Below are positions 1 through 9,552 of a stretch of DNA of 64,000 nt, piece after piece (the first letter of the stretch is position 1; the number at the start of each line of letters is the position of its first letter). The notes beneath the pieces are model-generated. The model saw only the letters and a program-made list of their open reading frames with translations. It ran no database searches and had not been told where the DNA came from. The translations under genes were made by a program, and so were the position numbers. The stretch is from positions 62,001-126,000 of the forward strand of contig JACKEN010000014.1 of assembly GCA_020632995.1 (NCBI GenBank), given 5' to 3'. Source of the DNA: Deltaproteobacteria bacterium (lineage in GTDB: Bacteria > Myxococcota > Kuafuiibacteriia > Kuafuiibacteriales > Kuafuiibacteriaceae).

Positions 1-485
1 ATGGACAGGGAGCGGGCGTCGCCCTTGATGAGGTCGGTCTGGGGGAGCTCGGTGCCAGGCACGATTCGGGCGTCGACCAGGAGGTGATGCAGCGCGTCGA
101 CCTGGGCCAGCACCCCGTCCAGCGCACGCTTCATCGCGAGCAGGCCGGCTTGCCGGATGTTGATGCGGTCGATCTCCTCGACCGAGGCCTCGGCCACCGC
201 CCACGCCCGCACCGAGGCCCGGATGGCCTCCGCGTGGGCCTCCCGCTGGGCGGCGGAGAGGGCCTTGCTGTCGTCGACCCCGACCAGGTCCTTCAGGCGC
301 TCGGGGTCGAGGATCACGCAGGCGGCGGTGACCGGCCCGGCGAGCGGACCGGCGCCCGCCTCGTCGAGCCCCGCCACCACCCGGCCGGCGGCCCAGTGCT
401 CCTGCTCGAACTCGAGGAGGTTCTCGTGCCGGCGGGCCTTCCGCCGCTTCACGTTCTCAGGCTTGGAGGACAGGCGTCGCGCCAC
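1..485 (-). CDS. rnhB: Ribonuclease HII, 3'-truncated by window edge
   Basis: Endonuclease that removes RNA from RNA/DNA hybrids and misincorporated ribonucleotides. Translating the minus strand gives the family signature GLDEAGAGPLAGPV near residue 40, then VDDSKALSAAQRE, the EEIDRINIRQAGLLAMKRA block, LLVDARIVPG and, at the window edge, LIKGDARSLS. This order is that of RNase HII. The usual Arg of DEAGRGPLAGP is Ala here. The last ~40 residues (AAASILAKV onward) lie outside the window. No ATG is available; GTG at 485 is the chosen start, giving a basic N-terminal tail before the catalytic domain. A GTG at 519-521 is in frame but lies in the divergent promoter region shared with the next gene. 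Identification is firm, the start is not. Confidence 0.88.
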   Translation of the reverse strand, partial: MARRLSSKPENVKRRKARRHENLLEFEQEHWAAGRVVAGLDEAGAGPLAGPVTAACVILDPERLKDLVGVDDSKALSAAQREAHAEAIRASVRAWAVAEASVEEIDRINIRQAGLLAMKRALDGVLAQVDALHHLLVDARIVPGTELPQTDLIKGDARSLS

Positions 486-512
486 GGCGAGGAAGGTAGA
501 CGACGGGCGTGC

Positions 513-518
513 TAGCGT
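513..518 (+). promoter_or_regulatory. Possible -10 element (TAGCGT) of the YkgJ-type gene
   Basis: TAGCGT lies 3 nt before the GTG at 522 and 6 nt before the next GTG at 525. The same hexamer in the gyrB promoter sits 8 nt before its start. No good -35 is visible at 17 nt spacing, so this is a weak call. It would produce an almost leaderless transcript. Confidence 0.3.
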
Positions 519-521
519 CAC

Positions 522-953
522 GTGGTGCCGCACCCTCTCCCCATCGTGGATGGCCGTCGCTTCGGGTGCACCCGCTGCGGGAACTGCTGCATGCAGCCGG
601 GCTACGTGTACTTCCACCCGCACGAGGTCAGCGCCATCGCCGAGTACCTGGGGATCTCCGAGGCCCGCTTCACCCGGGCCTACGACCTGTCGTGGATGCC
701 CGGGTCCAAGCTCTGGGCGCTCGAGGCGGCGGACGGCCAGGGTTGCCCCCTGCTCACCGAAGACCGGCTCTGCTCGGTGCAGCCCGTGAAGCCGGCCCAG
801 TGCCGGACCTTCCCGTTCTGGCCGGAGCTCCTGGACGACGCCGCGCGGTGGGAGCGCACCAAGGCCTACTGCCCGGGCCTCGACGCGCCGGACGGGCGGC
901 TCTACGCCGAGGCGGAGATCCGGCAGCTCAGGGCAGAGGCCTCGGAGCCCTGA
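522..953 (+). CDS. YkgJ-family cysteine cluster protein
   Basis: A 143-residue cytosolic protein with the Cys-rich metal-chelating pattern of the YkgJ/UPF0153 family. CTRCGNCC at residues 16-23 forms CxxCxxCC. It is followed by CPLLTEDRLCSV and then PAQCRTFPFW, the typical spacing of the later cysteines. The family is thought to bind Zn or an Fe-S cluster, but the reaction is unknown. GTG at 522 is used as start; GTG at 525 is equally possible. It stands divergently from rnhB and 44 bp upstream of uvrA in the same direction, so it may be cotranscribed with uvrA. No signal peptide is seen. Confidence 0.85.
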   Translation: MVPHPLPIVDGRRFGCTRCGNCCMQPGYVYFHPHEVSAIAEYLGISEARFTRAYDLSWMPGSKLWALEAADGQGCPLLTEDRLCSVQPVKPAQCRTFPFWPELLDDAARWERTKAYCPGLDAPDGRLYAEAEIRQLRAEASEP

Positions 954-997
954 TGTTCCCGGTGGCCACCGGGGGTCTCGGGCACTATGAGACGCGC

Positions 998-3910
998 ATG
1001 TCCGCCGACCACATCGAGATCCGGGGGGCCCGCGAGCACAACCTCAAGGGCATCGATATCCGCCTGCCCCGGGACAAGCTGGTGGTGATCACCGGGGTGT
1101 CGGGGTCGGGGAAGAGCTCGCTCGCGTTCGACACCATCTACGCGGAGGGTCAGCGGCGCTACGTGGAGTCCCTGTCGGCCTACGCGCGGCAGTTCCTGGA
1201 CCAGCAGAACAAGCCGGACGTGGAGAGCATCGAGGGGCTCTCGCCCGCGATCTCGATCGAGCAGAAGACCACCTCGAACAACCCGCGCTCCACCGTGGGC
1301 ACGGTGACCGAGCTCTACGACTACCTGCGCCTGCTCTACGCGCGCATCGGCAAGCCGGCTTGCCCGAGCTGCGGGAAGCCGGTGGCCCGCCAGACGGTGC
1401 AGCAGATCGTCGACAAGATCCTGGGCACCCCCGACGGCACCAAGGTGGTGTTGATGGCGCCGCTCGTGCGGGGGCGCAAGGGCGAGTACCGAAAGGAGCT
1501 CGACCAGCTCAGGAAGGACGGCTTCACCCGCGTCCGCCTCGACGGTGAGGTGCCGCGATCTCTCCGAGTCCATCACGATGGACAAGAAGAAGAAGCACGA
1601 CCTCGACGTGGTGGTGGACCGCCTGGTGAACAAGGACGGGGCGCGCCAGCGCATCACCGACAGCGTGGAGCTGGCGCTGCGCCTGGGCGAGGGCCTGTTG
1701 CGGGTGCAGTACCTGGCCGATGCGCAAGAGGAGTTGCTCTCTCAGCGGCTGGCCTGCCTCGAGTGCGGTATCTCGCTCCCCGACATCGAGCCGCGCTCGT
1801 TCTCCTTCAACAGCCCCCACGGCGCGTGCACCACCTGCAGCGGGCTGGGCGAGCTGTCGTTCTTCGACCCCGAGCGGGTGGTGCCGAACGAGGACCTGTC
1901 GCTCGCCGATGGCGCGGTGGCGCCCTGGCCGAACAGCGTCTGGTACACGCCGGTGCTCGAGGCGCTCTGCAAGCACTACGGCCAGTCCATGAAGACGCCG
2001 TGGAAGAAGCTCCCGAAGTCCTTCAAGCAGGTGATCCTCGAGGGCTCGGGCGACGAGGCGGTGAAGATCACCTACCGCGGCGAGGGGCACCACTACACCT
2101 ACTCGAAGCCCTTCGAGGGGTGATCCACTGGCTGGAGCGGCGCCTCACCGAGACCCAGAGCGAGAACGTGCGCGAGGGCCTGGGCGACTACACCACCATG
2201 CGCACCTGCCCGGACTGCGACGGCGCGCGCCTGCGGCCGGAGGCGCGAGTGGTGAAGGTGGCGGAGCGCGGCATCCACGAGATCACGCGGCTGTCGATCA
2301 CCGAGGCCGAGCGCTTCTTCGGCGAGCTGAGCCTCGAGTCGCGGGACGCCCAGGTGGCGGACCGACTGATGCGCGAGGTGCGGGAGCGCCTCGGGTTCCT
2401 GTCGCGGGTGGGCCTCGGCTACCTGACGCTGGATCGGCGCGCGGGGTCGCTCTCGGGCGGCGAGTCGCAGCGCATCCGGCTGGCGACGCAGATCGGGCGC
2501 AGCCTGGTAGGGGTGCTGTACATCCTGGACGAGCCGTCCATCGGCTTGCACCAGCGGGACAACGAGCGGCTCTTGCAGACCCTCTTGCGGTTGCGCGACC
2601 TCGGCAACACCGTCCTGGTGGTGGAGCACGACGAGGACACCATCCGCGCCGCGGACTGGGTGGTGGACATGGGCCCCGGCGCGGGCCGGCACGGCGGCGA
2701 GGTGGTGGCCCAGGGCACGCCAAAAGAGGTGGAGGCGCACAAAGAGTCGCTCACCGGGCGCTACCTCAGCGGCACCGACTCCATCGAGGTGCCGAGCGAG
2801 CGGCGGACCCCGCGCAAGGAGGGCCTGGTGGTGCGCGGCGCCTCCGGCAACAACCTGCACGGGCTCGACGTGAAGTTCCCGCTCGGCGTGTTCTCGTGCG
2901 TCACCGGGGTCTCGGGCAGCGGCAAGAGCACGCTGGTGAACGAGACCTTGCACAAGGCGCTGGCCCGCTCGCTCCACCTCGCGAAGGACAAGCCGGCGCC
3001 CCACGCGGGCATCGACGGCATCGCGCTGGTCGACAAGGTCATCGACATCGACCAGTCCCCCATCGGCCGCACCCCGCGCTCGAACCCGGCCACGTACACC
3101 GGGCTCTTCGGCGACATCCGCGATCTGTTCTCGAACCTGCCCGAGGCCAAGGTGCGGGGCTACAAGGCGGGGCGCTTCAGCTTCAACGTGAAGGGCGGGC
3201 GCTGCGAGAGCTGCGAGGGCGACGGGATCATCCGCATCGAGATGCATTTCCTCCCCGACATCTTCGTCCAGTGCGAGGAGTGCGGGGGTCGGCGCTACAA
3301 CCGCGAGACGCTCGAGGTGCACTACAAGGGGTTCTCGATCGCGGACGTGCTGGACATGACGGTGACCGAGGCGCTCGACGTGCTCGGCAACATCCCTTCC
3401 ATTCAGCGGAAGCTCCAGACGCTGCACGACGTGGGGCTCGGGTACATCCACCTCGGGCAGCAGGCCACCACGCTGTCGGGCGGCGAGGCGCAGCGGGTGA
3501 AGCTGGCGAAGGAGCTCGCCCGGCGCTCCACCGGCAAGACGCTCTACATCCTCGACGAGCCGACGACGGGCCTGCACTTTCACGACATCAAGAAGCTCTT
3601 GGAGGTGCTCCACCGGCTGGTGGATCAGGGCAACTCGGTGGTGGTCATCGAGCACAACCTGGACGTGATCAAGACCGCGGACTGGATCATCGACCTCGGC
3701 CCCGAGGGGGGAACCGGGGGCGGCGAGGTGGTGGTGGAGGGGACCCCGGAGGTCGTGGCGGCGGAGCCCAAGAGCCACACCGGGGCGTTCCTGGCCCGGA
3801 TCCTGGGCGTGAAGGCGGGGAAGGCGGCGAAGGCGCCAGCGGTGAAGGCGCCGGCGGTGAAGCCGCGGGCGAAGCGTTCCAAGGCGACGCCCAAGGCCAA
3901 GAAGAGTTGA
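998..3910 (+). CDS. uvrA: Excinuclease ABC subunit A (two indels)
   Basis: DNA-damage recognition ATPase of nucleotide excision repair. The first ABC module has Walker A GVSGSGKSS near residue 31, a zinc module starting CPSCGKPV, signature LSGGESQRIRLA and Walker B LYILDEPSIGLH. The second has GVSGSGKST, the zinc finger CESCEGDG...CEECGG, LSGGEAQRVKLA and LYILDEPTTGLH. The reading frame is broken twice: an extra C near 1552 (gtgccgcg) moves it to frame 3, and a missing G in the run near 2115-2118 (before VIHWLERRL) restores it. Between these points the other frame encodes perfect UvrA sequence (CLECGISLPDIEP, ACTTCSGLGEL). A Lys/Ala/Pro-rich C-terminal tail of ~35 residues follows the last ABC motif. 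ATG at 998 precedes MSADHIEIRGAREHNLKGI, the normal UvrA N-terminus. Confidence 0.95.
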   Translation: MSADHIEIRGAREHNLKGIDIRLPRDKLVVITGVSGSGKSSLAFDTIYAEGQRRYVESLSAYARQFLDQQNKPDVESIEGLSPAISIEQKTTSNNPRSTVGTVTELYDYLRLLYARIGKPACPSCGKPVARQTVQQIVDKILGTPDGTKVVLMAPLVRGRKGEYRKELDQLRKDGFTRVRLDGEVPRSLRVHHDGQEEEARPRRGGGPPGEQGRGAPAHHRQRGAGAAPGRGPVAGAVPGRCARGVALSAAGLPRVRYLAPRHRAALVLLQQPPRRVHHLQRAGRAVVLRPRAGGAERGPVARRWRGGALAEQRLVHAGARGALQALRPVHEDAVEEAPEVLQAGDPRGLGRRGGEDHLPRRGAPLHLLEALRGVIHWLERRLTETQSENVREGLGDYTTMRTCPDCDGARLRPEARVVKVAERGIHEITRLSITEAERFFGELSLESRDAQVADRLMREVRERLGFLSRVGLGYLTLDRRAGSLSGGESQRIRLATQIGRSLVGVLYILDEPSIGLHQRDNERLLQTLLRLRDLGNTVLVVEHDEDTIRAADWVVDMGPGAGRHGGEVVAQGTPKEVEAHKESLTGRYLSGTDSIEVPSERRTPRKEGLVVRGASGNNLHGLDVKFPLGVFSCVTGVSGSGKSTLVNETLHKALARSLHLAKDKPAPHAGIDGIALVDKVIDIDQSPIGRTPRSNPATYTGLFGDIRDLFSNLPEAKVRGYKAGRFSFNVKGGRCESCEGDGIIRIEMHFLPDIFVQCEECGGRRYNRETLEVHYKGFSIADVLDMTVTEALDVLGNIPSIQRKLQTLHDVGLGYIHLGQQATTLSGGEAQRVKLAKELARRSTGKTLYILDEPTTGLHFHDIKKLLEVLHRLVDQGNSVVVIEHNLDVIKTADWIIDLGPEGGTGGGEVVVEGTPEVVAAEPKSHTGAFLARILGVKAGKAAKAPAVKAPAVKPRAKRSKATPKAKKS

Positions 3911-3960
3911 TCTGGCCACCGAAGGGTGGCTTCGTCAGAGTGCGCGCGGAGGTAGAGACC

Positions 3961-4914
3961 ATGGTGCAGGCAGCGTCCATCCACCCCACCCATGACCTGT
4001 TCGACGAGATCGAGCGCCTGAAGCAGGAGCTCAACGCGGTGATCCTGGCCCACTACTACCAGGACGCGGATCTGCAGGACGTGGCCGACTTCATCGGCGA
4101 CTCGCTGCAGCTGGCCCAGGAGGCGGCGAAGACCGAAGCCGACACCATCGTGTTCTGCGGGGTCCACTTCATGGCGGAGACCGCCAAGATCCTGAACCCC
4201 GACAAGCTCGTGCTGGTGCCGGATCTGAAGGCGGGTTGCTCCCTCGCCGACGGCTGCCCTGGCGACGCCTTCGCCCGCTTCAAGGCGAAGTACCCCGACC
4301 ACTTCGTGGTGAGCTACGTGAACTGCTCGGCCGAGGTGAAGGCGCTGTCCGACGTGATCGTGACCTCGTCGAACGCCAAGAAGATCGTCGAGCAGATCCC
4401 GGCCGACCGGCCGATCCTGTTCGCCCCCGACCAGCACCTCGGCCGCTACCTCATCAAGGAGACCGGGCGCGAGATGGTGCTGTGGCCCGGCACCTGCCAG
4501 GTGCACGAGCTGTTCAGCGAGAAGAAGCTCATCCAGCTGAAGGCCCGGCACCCGGCTGCGCTGGTGGTGGCGCACCCCGAGTGCGAGAAGACGGTGCTCG
4601 ACCTGGCCGACCACATCGGCTCCACCCGGGCCATCCTGAACTTCGTGGTGGCCTCGGAGGCCAAGGAGTTCATCATCGCCACCGAGCCGGGGATCATCCA
4701 CCAGATGGAGAAGGCCACCGAGGGCCAGGGGAAGACGTTCATCCCCGCACCGCCGGACTCCGCGTGTGCGTGCAACGAGTGCCCGCACATGAAGCTCAAC
4801 ACCCTCGAGAAGCTCTACCTGTCGATGAAGCTCAAGAGCCCGCGCCTCGAGATGGACGAGGTGCTGCGGGTCAAGGCGCTGGCCCCCATCCAGCGGATGC
4901 TGGACTGGAGCTGA
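3961..4914 (+). CDS. nadA: Quinolinate synthase
   Basis: Condenses iminoaspartate with dihydroxyacetone phosphate to quinolinate in de novo NAD synthesis. The 317-residue protein has the family marks: AHYYQDADLQDVADFIGDS at residues 30-48, FCGVHFMAETAKILNP, KAGCSLADGC around residue 93, WPGTCQVHE, AHPECEKTV, and the C-terminal CACNECPHMKLN. Cysteines in the GCS, TCQ/CEK and NECP segments are candidates for the three ligands of the [4Fe-4S] cluster known in the family. ATG at 3961 follows a purine-rich GGAGGTAGAG site. It starts 50 bp after uvrA. nadB and nadC are not in the window. The frame is intact. Confidence 0.96.
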   Translation: MVQAASIHPTHDLFDEIERLKQELNAVILAHYYQDADLQDVADFIGDSLQLAQEAAKTEADTIVFCGVHFMAETAKILNPDKLVLVPDLKAGCSLADGCPGDAFARFKAKYPDHFVVSYVNCSAEVKALSDVIVTSSNAKKIVEQIPADRPILFAPDQHLGRYLIKETGREMVLWPGTCQVHELFSEKKLIQLKARHPAALVVAHPECEKTVLDLADHIGSTRAILNFVVASEAKEFIIATEPGIIHQMEKATEGQGKTFIPAPPDSACACNECPHMKLNTLEKLYLSMKLKSPRLEMDEVLRVKALAPIQRMLDWS

Positions 4915-4933
4915 CGCGGTTCTTCCTCGCGCC

Positions 4934-6080
4934 ATGATGAGCGCCATCTTCGAGGACGAGGACCTCGTCCTCCGCCCCACCACCGCCTACGTGGATCTCG
5001 TGGCCCTGAGGGCCAACGTCGCCGCCATCCGTGCGCGGGTGGGGGCGCGGCGGATCATGGGGATCGTGAAGGCCAACGCCTACGGGCACGGCCTGGTGCG
5101 GGTGGCGCAGGCGCTCTTGCAGGACGGGGTCGACGAGCTGGGGGTGGCGTTCCTCGAGGAGGGCATCGCCCTCCGCCGGGCCGGGGTCACCGCGCCCATC
5201 CTGGTGCTGGGCGGGATCATCGGGAACCAGATCCGGCACTTCCTCGAGCACGACCTCATGATCACCGCCTCCAGCGCCTTCAAGCTGCGGCAGATCGAGG
5301 AGGTGGCGGCGACCCTCGGGGAAGCGGGCCAAGGTCCACCTCAAGGTCGACACCGGGATGGAGCGCATCGGCACCCACTGGGACAGCGCGGCCAGCTTGT
5401 TCGAGGCGGCGGTGCGAGCCGAGCACTGCGACCTCGTGGGCGTGTTCTCGCACTTCGCCCAGGCCGACGCCGAGGATCCGAGCTACACGCGGCTGCAGCT
5501 CGAGCGCTTCGAGGAGGCCTGCGCGTACTTTCCGCAACACGGCCTGCCGATGCCGGTGCGGCACATGGCCAACTCCGGCGCGATCCTGCAGCACCCCGAC
5601 AGCTTCTTCGACATGGTGCGGCCGGGGATCATGCTCTACGGCGTGTACCCGGCCCCAGGCGTGCAACGGAGCCTGCGCCTGACTCCGGTGCTGAGCCTGC
5701 AGACCCGGGTGGTGTACTTCAAGGTGGTGCGGGCTGGGCACCCGGTCAGCTACGACTCCACCTGGGCGCCCGAGCGCATGACACCCGGGTGGTGACCCTG
5801 CCGGTGGGCTACGGCGACGGCTACTCGCGGATGCTCTCGGGCAAGGCCGAGGTGCTGATCCACGGCACGCGCTACCCGGTGGTGGGGCGCATCACCATGG
5901 ACGCGACCATGGTGGACATCGGCCAGGACTCCGCCCACAACGCGGATCCGGTGGTGCTCCTCGGTGCGCAGCATGGCCTGCAGATCACGGTGGAGGAGGA
6001 TCGCCGGTTGGTTGGGCACCATCCCCTACGAGGTGCTCACGATGATCAACACGCGGGTACCGCGGGTCTACATAGGCTAG
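4934..6080 (+). CDS. alr: Alanine racemase (three indels)
   Basis: PLP enzyme interconverting L- and D-alanine for peptidoglycan. The N-terminal barrel has MGIVKANAYGHG with the PLP-binding Lys; VFSHFAQAD and MVRPGIMLYG follow; the C-terminal domain has LPVGYGDGY and VVGRITMDATMVD. The frame changes three times: an extra G in GGGG at 5318-5321 (TLG / KRAKVHLKVDTGMERIG), a missing G after 5780 (WAPERM / DTRVVTLPVG) and an extra G near 5998 (TVEE / IAGWLGTIPYEVLTMINTR). Corrected, the protein ends at the TAG at 6078-6080 and has a normal length of ~380 residues. Two adjacent ATGs (4934, 4937) may start it, 20 bp after nadA. All three breaks fall in G-containing runs and the encoded sequence stays family-like throughout, so decay is unlikely. 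Confidence 0.93.
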
Positions 6081-6106
6081 CGCCGACGCCATAGACGCCG
6101 GGGTGC

Positions 6107-7351
6107 ATGGCGTCGTCGATGCTCTGCACTCCCATCCACCTGGCGCTCAGGCGCCGGCTGCGCATACTCTCGCGGTACGCGGTCATGGTGTGGGTGCTCT
6201 TGATCCTGGTGGGGTGCGCGGTGTGGGCGGTGGCCCTCGCCATGAACATCGTGATGCTCCGGCGCATCCGCCGCCTCGACCGGGTCCAGGCGCCGGCGCC
6301 CAAGTCGTGGCCTCGCCTCTCGGTTGTGATCCCGGCCTGCAACGAGGCCGACACCCTCGAGCTGGCGCTCCAGAGCGTGCTCGCCCAGGACTATCCGGAG
6401 CTCCAGGTGATCCTGGTGGACGACCGCTCCAGCGACGACACCGGGGCGATCATGGAGCGCATCGCGGCTCGGGACGCGCGGGTCGAGGTCCTGCACGTCG
6501 AGCACCTGCCGGAGGGTTGGCTCGGCAAGGTCCACGCGATGCAATATGGACTGCAGAAGGCGGACGGCCAGCTCCTGCTCTTCACCGACGCCGACGTCCG
6601 CTTCGCACCCGGCGCCCTCCGCCGCGCGGTGGCCTTCGTGGAGCACGAGGCCGCAGATCATCTCGCGATCATCCCCGACGCGTGGAGCGAGAGCTTCGTC
6701 GTCAACACCTGCATCGCCGCCGCCTTCCGCACCATCGCGCTGTCGCAGCGGCCCTGGCGGATGGAGTCGCCCGACACCAAGGACGCCCTCGGGAGCGGCG
6801 CGTTCAACCTCGTGCGCAGGTCGGCCTTCGAGGCGACCGAGGGCTTCTCGTGGCTGAAGATGGAGGTGGCGGACGACGTGGCGCTCGGCCACCTGATGAA
6901 GCAGAGCGGCGCCCGGGCCCGCCTGCTCATCGGCACCGGGCAGGTCCAGGTGGCGTGGTACCCGACCTTCCGCAGCATGGTGCGGGGCCTGGAGAAGAAC
7001 GGCTTCGCCCAGATCGCGCGGTTCTCGCTGCTCCGAGCGGTGGTGCTGGCCGCGGCGGCCACCTGGCTGTCGCTCGCGCCGTTCGTGGCGTTCACCTGGG
7101 CTGGCGCCCCCGGCCTGTGGGTGGCAGGACTGCTTGCGCTCCTGTCGAGCGTGGCGGGCAGCTTCCTCCTCGGCTTGCTGGTGGGCTTCCCGATCCTGCC
7201 CATGCTCCTGTCGACCCCGTTCGGCGACCTGATCCTGGTGGGGGTGGTGCTGCGGGCCGCGGTGCTGGGCACCCTGCGCGGGGGCCTGGTGTGGCGCGGG
7301 ACGGTCTACCCGGTGGCGGCCCTGCGCGCCGGGGTACGGGTGAAGTTCTGA
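6107..7351 (+). CDS. Membrane glycosyltransferase, family 2
   Basis: Inverting GT-A glycosyltransferase. One N-terminal membrane helix (VWVLLILVGCAVWAVALAMN) precedes the catalytic domain: LSVVIPACNEADT, VILVDDRSSDDT, EGWLGKVHAMQYG, LLFTDADVRF (DxD metal site) and the acceptor-side GSGAFNLVRR. Hydrophobic segments around residues 310-400 give two to four C-terminal membrane helices. The GWxGK block resembles hopanoid-linked HpnB and carotenoid glycosyltransferases, but no hopanoid or carotenoid gene is nearby, so the acceptor is unknown. ATG at 6107 is the longest start. ATG at 6185 (MVWVLLIL) is an alternative, with a CATACT hexamer ending about 18 nt upstream. It converges on thrC with a 3-bp gap. 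Confidence 0.85.
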   Translation: MASSMLCTPIHLALRRRLRILSRYAVMVWVLLILVGCAVWAVALAMNIVMLRRIRRLDRVQAPAPKSWPRLSVVIPACNEADTLELALQSVLAQDYPELQVILVDDRSSDDTGAIMERIAARDARVEVLHVEHLPEGWLGKVHAMQYGLQKADGQLLLFTDADVRFAPGALRRAVAFVEHEAADHLAIIPDAWSESFVVNTCIAAAFRTIALSQRPWRMESPDTKDALGSGAFNLVRRSAFEATEGFSWLKMEVADDVALGHLMKQSGARARLLIGTGQVQVAWYPTFRSMVRGLEKNGFAQIARFSLLRAVVLAAAATWLSLAPFVAFTWAGAPGLWVAGLLALLSSVAGSFLLGLLVGFPILPMLLSTPFGDLILVGVVLRAAVLGTLRGGLVWRGTVYPVAALRAGVRVKF

Positions 7352-7354
7352 GCT

Positions 7355-8626
7355 CTACCCACCCAGGGCCCGCTTGACGGCCTCCACCGTGCCCTCCACC
7401 TGCACCGGCGGGTGGGCCCGCGTGGTCTCGATGCCGGCCAGCTTGCCGAGGTGGTAGTCCACCACCGTCCCCGGGTCCTTGAGCACGTGGCCGGTGAGGA
7501 CGCCACAGATGTGGGCATCGGGGGCGATGACCCCCGCCGCCACCAGCTTCTTGAGGCCGGCCACGGTGGCGCACGAGGCGGGCTCGGCCCCGATGCCGGC
7601 CGCGTCGACCTCGGCCTTGGCGTCCATGATCTCCTGGTCGGAGACCTGCTCCACCACCCCGTCCACCCGGGCCAGGCCACGCAAGCTGCGTTGCCACGAC
7701 ACCGGGTTGCCGATGCGGATGGCGGTGGCCAGGGTCTCCGCCACCACCGGCACCAGCGCCCGGCGCTGGGTGAAGGCGGTGTAGAGCGGGTTCGCGCCCG
7801 CGGCCTGGATCACCGCGATGCGGGGCAGGCGGGGGATGAAGCCCCAGTCGTAGAGCTCGGCCAGGCCCTTGGCGATGGCCCAGTTGTTCCCCAGGTTGCC
7901 GCCCGGGAGCACGATCCAGTCCGGCACCGCCCACTCCAGGTCCTGCAGGAGCTCGAAGCCGATCGCCTTCTGGCCCTCGATGCGGAACGGGTTCACAGAG
8001 TTCACCAGGTAGACGCCCTCGTCCGCCGCCAGCTGCTCCACGAGGGTCATGGCCCGGTCGAAGTCCCCCGCGATCTGGAGGGTGGTGGCGCCGTAGGCCA
8101 TGGCCTGGGAGAGCTTCCCGAAGGCCACCTTGCCCTCGGGAATGAACACGTAGGCCTTCAAGCCGGCCGCCGCCGCATAGCTCGCCATGGAGGCGGAGGT
8201 GTTGCCGGTGGAGGCGCAAGCTACGCTGCGCTTTCCCAGCTTCTTGGCCATGCTGACCGCCACCGTCATCCCGCGATCCTTGAAGGAGGCGGTGGGGTTC
8301 TCGCCCTCGTGCTTCAGCAGCAGGCGCTCGACCCCGGCCCACGCCGCCACCTGCGGGGCGTCGTAGAGGTTGGTGTGGCCCTCCTTGCGGGTCACCAGCT
8401 CCGCCGGGTCCAGCGGCAGCACCCACTCCCTGAAGCGCCACACCCCCGAGCGGTCTTCGGGGCGCCGCGACAGCAGGCGCGTGTCGGCGGTGGCGGGGCT
8501 CAAGCTCGGCGCGCCGCCGTGACGAACATCGAGGGGGGCGCCGCACTCGCAGCGGTGGCGCTCCTCCAGGCCATCGTAGGACGCCGCGCACTCGGCGCAG
8601 TCCAGGGTCCAGGACACGGTGCTCAT
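7355..8626 (-). CDS. thrC: Threonine synthase
   Basis: PLP enzyme converting O-phosphohomoserine to threonine, the last step of the pathway encoded by this operon. The 423-residue protein begins with a small Cys-rich motif (CAECAASYDG...HRCECGAPL) as in long threonine synthases. It then has KHEGENPTASFKDRGM with the PLP Lys, the STGNTSASMASYAA phosphate-binding region, NSVNPFRIEGQK and PGGNLGNNWAIAKG. ATG at 8626 overlaps the thrB stop in an ATGA arrangement, which implies translational coupling. The open frame runs on upstream, but that stretch is thrB in another frame. The frame is intact. Confidence 0.96.
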   Translation of the reverse strand: MSTVSWTLDCAECAASYDGLEERHRCECGAPLDVRHGGAPSLSPATADTRLLSRRPEDRSGVWRFREWVLPLDPAELVTRKEGHTNLYDAPQVAAWAGVERLLLKHEGENPTASFKDRGMTVAVSMAKKLGKRSVACASTGNTSASMASYAAAAGLKAYVFIPEGKVAFGKLSQAMAYGATTLQIAGDFDRAMTLVEQLAADEGVYLVNSVNPFRIEGQKAIGFELLQDLEWAVPDWIVLPGGNLGNNWAIAKGLAELYDWGFIPRLPRIAVIQAAGANPLYTAFTQRRALVPVVAETLATAIRIGNPVSWQRSLRGLARVDGVVEQVSDQEIMDAKAEVDAAGIGAEPASCATVAGLKKLVAAGVIAPDAHICGVLTGHVLKDPGTVVDYHLGKLAGIETTRAHPPVQVEGTVEAVKRALGG

Positions 8627-9552
8627 AGGATCCTCGCCCCCGGGCACTCCGCGGGGGAGACCAGGGTCTCCGCCTCGTGCCCGAGCTCTTGAAAGGCGGC
8701 CTGCATCGCCGCCGCAACCCTGCCTGCGCTCTCCTTCGAGCGGCACAGCGCGAACAGGGAGGGCCCGGAGCCGGAGATGCCGCTCCCCAGGGCCCCCGCG
8801 CGCTCCGCCGCGGCCAGGGCCTCCCGGCAGCCGGGGATCAGGGCGGCCCGGGCCTCGGTGATCGGGTCCGGTTCGAAGCAGCGGGCCATCAGCGTGAGGT
8901 CCTGGCTGTAGCAGGCCGCGGTGAACGCGGCGATGTTGGCGCTGCCCCGCACCATCTCGGCCAGCGGGACCTGGGCGGGGAGGGCGGCCCGGGCCGCCTT
9001 GGTGTTCAGCTCCAGGGCCGGGGTCACCACCGCCACCGTCAGCTCGGGCGGCATCGGCAGGCGCACCAGGTCCATGGGCTCGAGCGCCCGCACGAGGATG
9101 AGCCCGCCCAGCAGGGCCGGCGCCACGTTGTCCGCGTGCCGGCCCGACACCACCGCCTCTGCCTCCACGCAGGGTCCCACCAGCTCGCCCCGGCGCAGGG
9201 GGCTCCCAAGCAGCGCGTTGGTGGCCAGCGCCGCCGCCGCCGCGCTCGCGGCCGAGCTCCCCAGGCCCGAACCCAGGGGCAGGCCCTTCTCGAGGTAGAG
9301 GTCGACGCCGATCTCGAGGCCGGCCGCCCGCATCGTCTCGCGGGCCGCGACGCAGGCGGTGTTGCGATCTGGCTCCCGCGGCAGCCGGCCACCGTCGCCG
9401 GTGACCTCCACCAGCCGCACCCCCGGAGCGCCGCTCCGCACCGCTCGCACCACGTCACCCCGCCCGGCCACCGCGAGGCCCAGCACGTCGAAGCCCACCG
9501 CCAGGTTCGCCACCGTGGCCGGGGCGAAGACCTTCACGCCAACGCCGCTCAT
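8623..9552 (-). CDS. thrB: Homoserine kinase
   Basis: GHMP-family kinase phosphorylating homoserine. The 309-residue protein starts VKVFAPATVANLAVGFDVLG. It contains the ATP loop GLPLGSGLGSSAASAAAA near residue 90 and the C-terminal SGSGPSLFALC glycine motif. ATG at 9552 overlaps the last base of the upstream TGA (TGATG), and its own stop overlaps the thrC ATG, so the three thr genes form a tightly coupled unit. No frame break is seen, unlike in the upstream gene. Confidence 0.95.
   Translation of the reverse strand: MSGVGVKVFAPATVANLAVGFDVLGLAVAGRGDVVRAVRSGAPGVRLVEVTGDGGRLPREPDRNTACVAARETMRAAGLEIGVDLYLEKGLPLGSGLGSSAASAAAAALATNALLGSPLRRGELVGPCVEAEAVVSGRHADNVAPALLGGLILVRALEPMDLVRLPMPPELTVAVVTPALELNTKAARAALPAQVPLAEMVRGSANIAAFTAACYSQDLTLMARCFEPDPITEARAALIPGCREALAAAERAGALGSGISGSGPSLFALCRSKESAGRVAAAMQAAFQELGHEAETLVSPAECPGARIL

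Noticed and set aside
1545..2123. Programmed frameshifting in uvrA
   Set aside because: No slippery heptamer or downstream structure is apparent, there are two opposite shifts, and many other genes in the window show the same kind of break.
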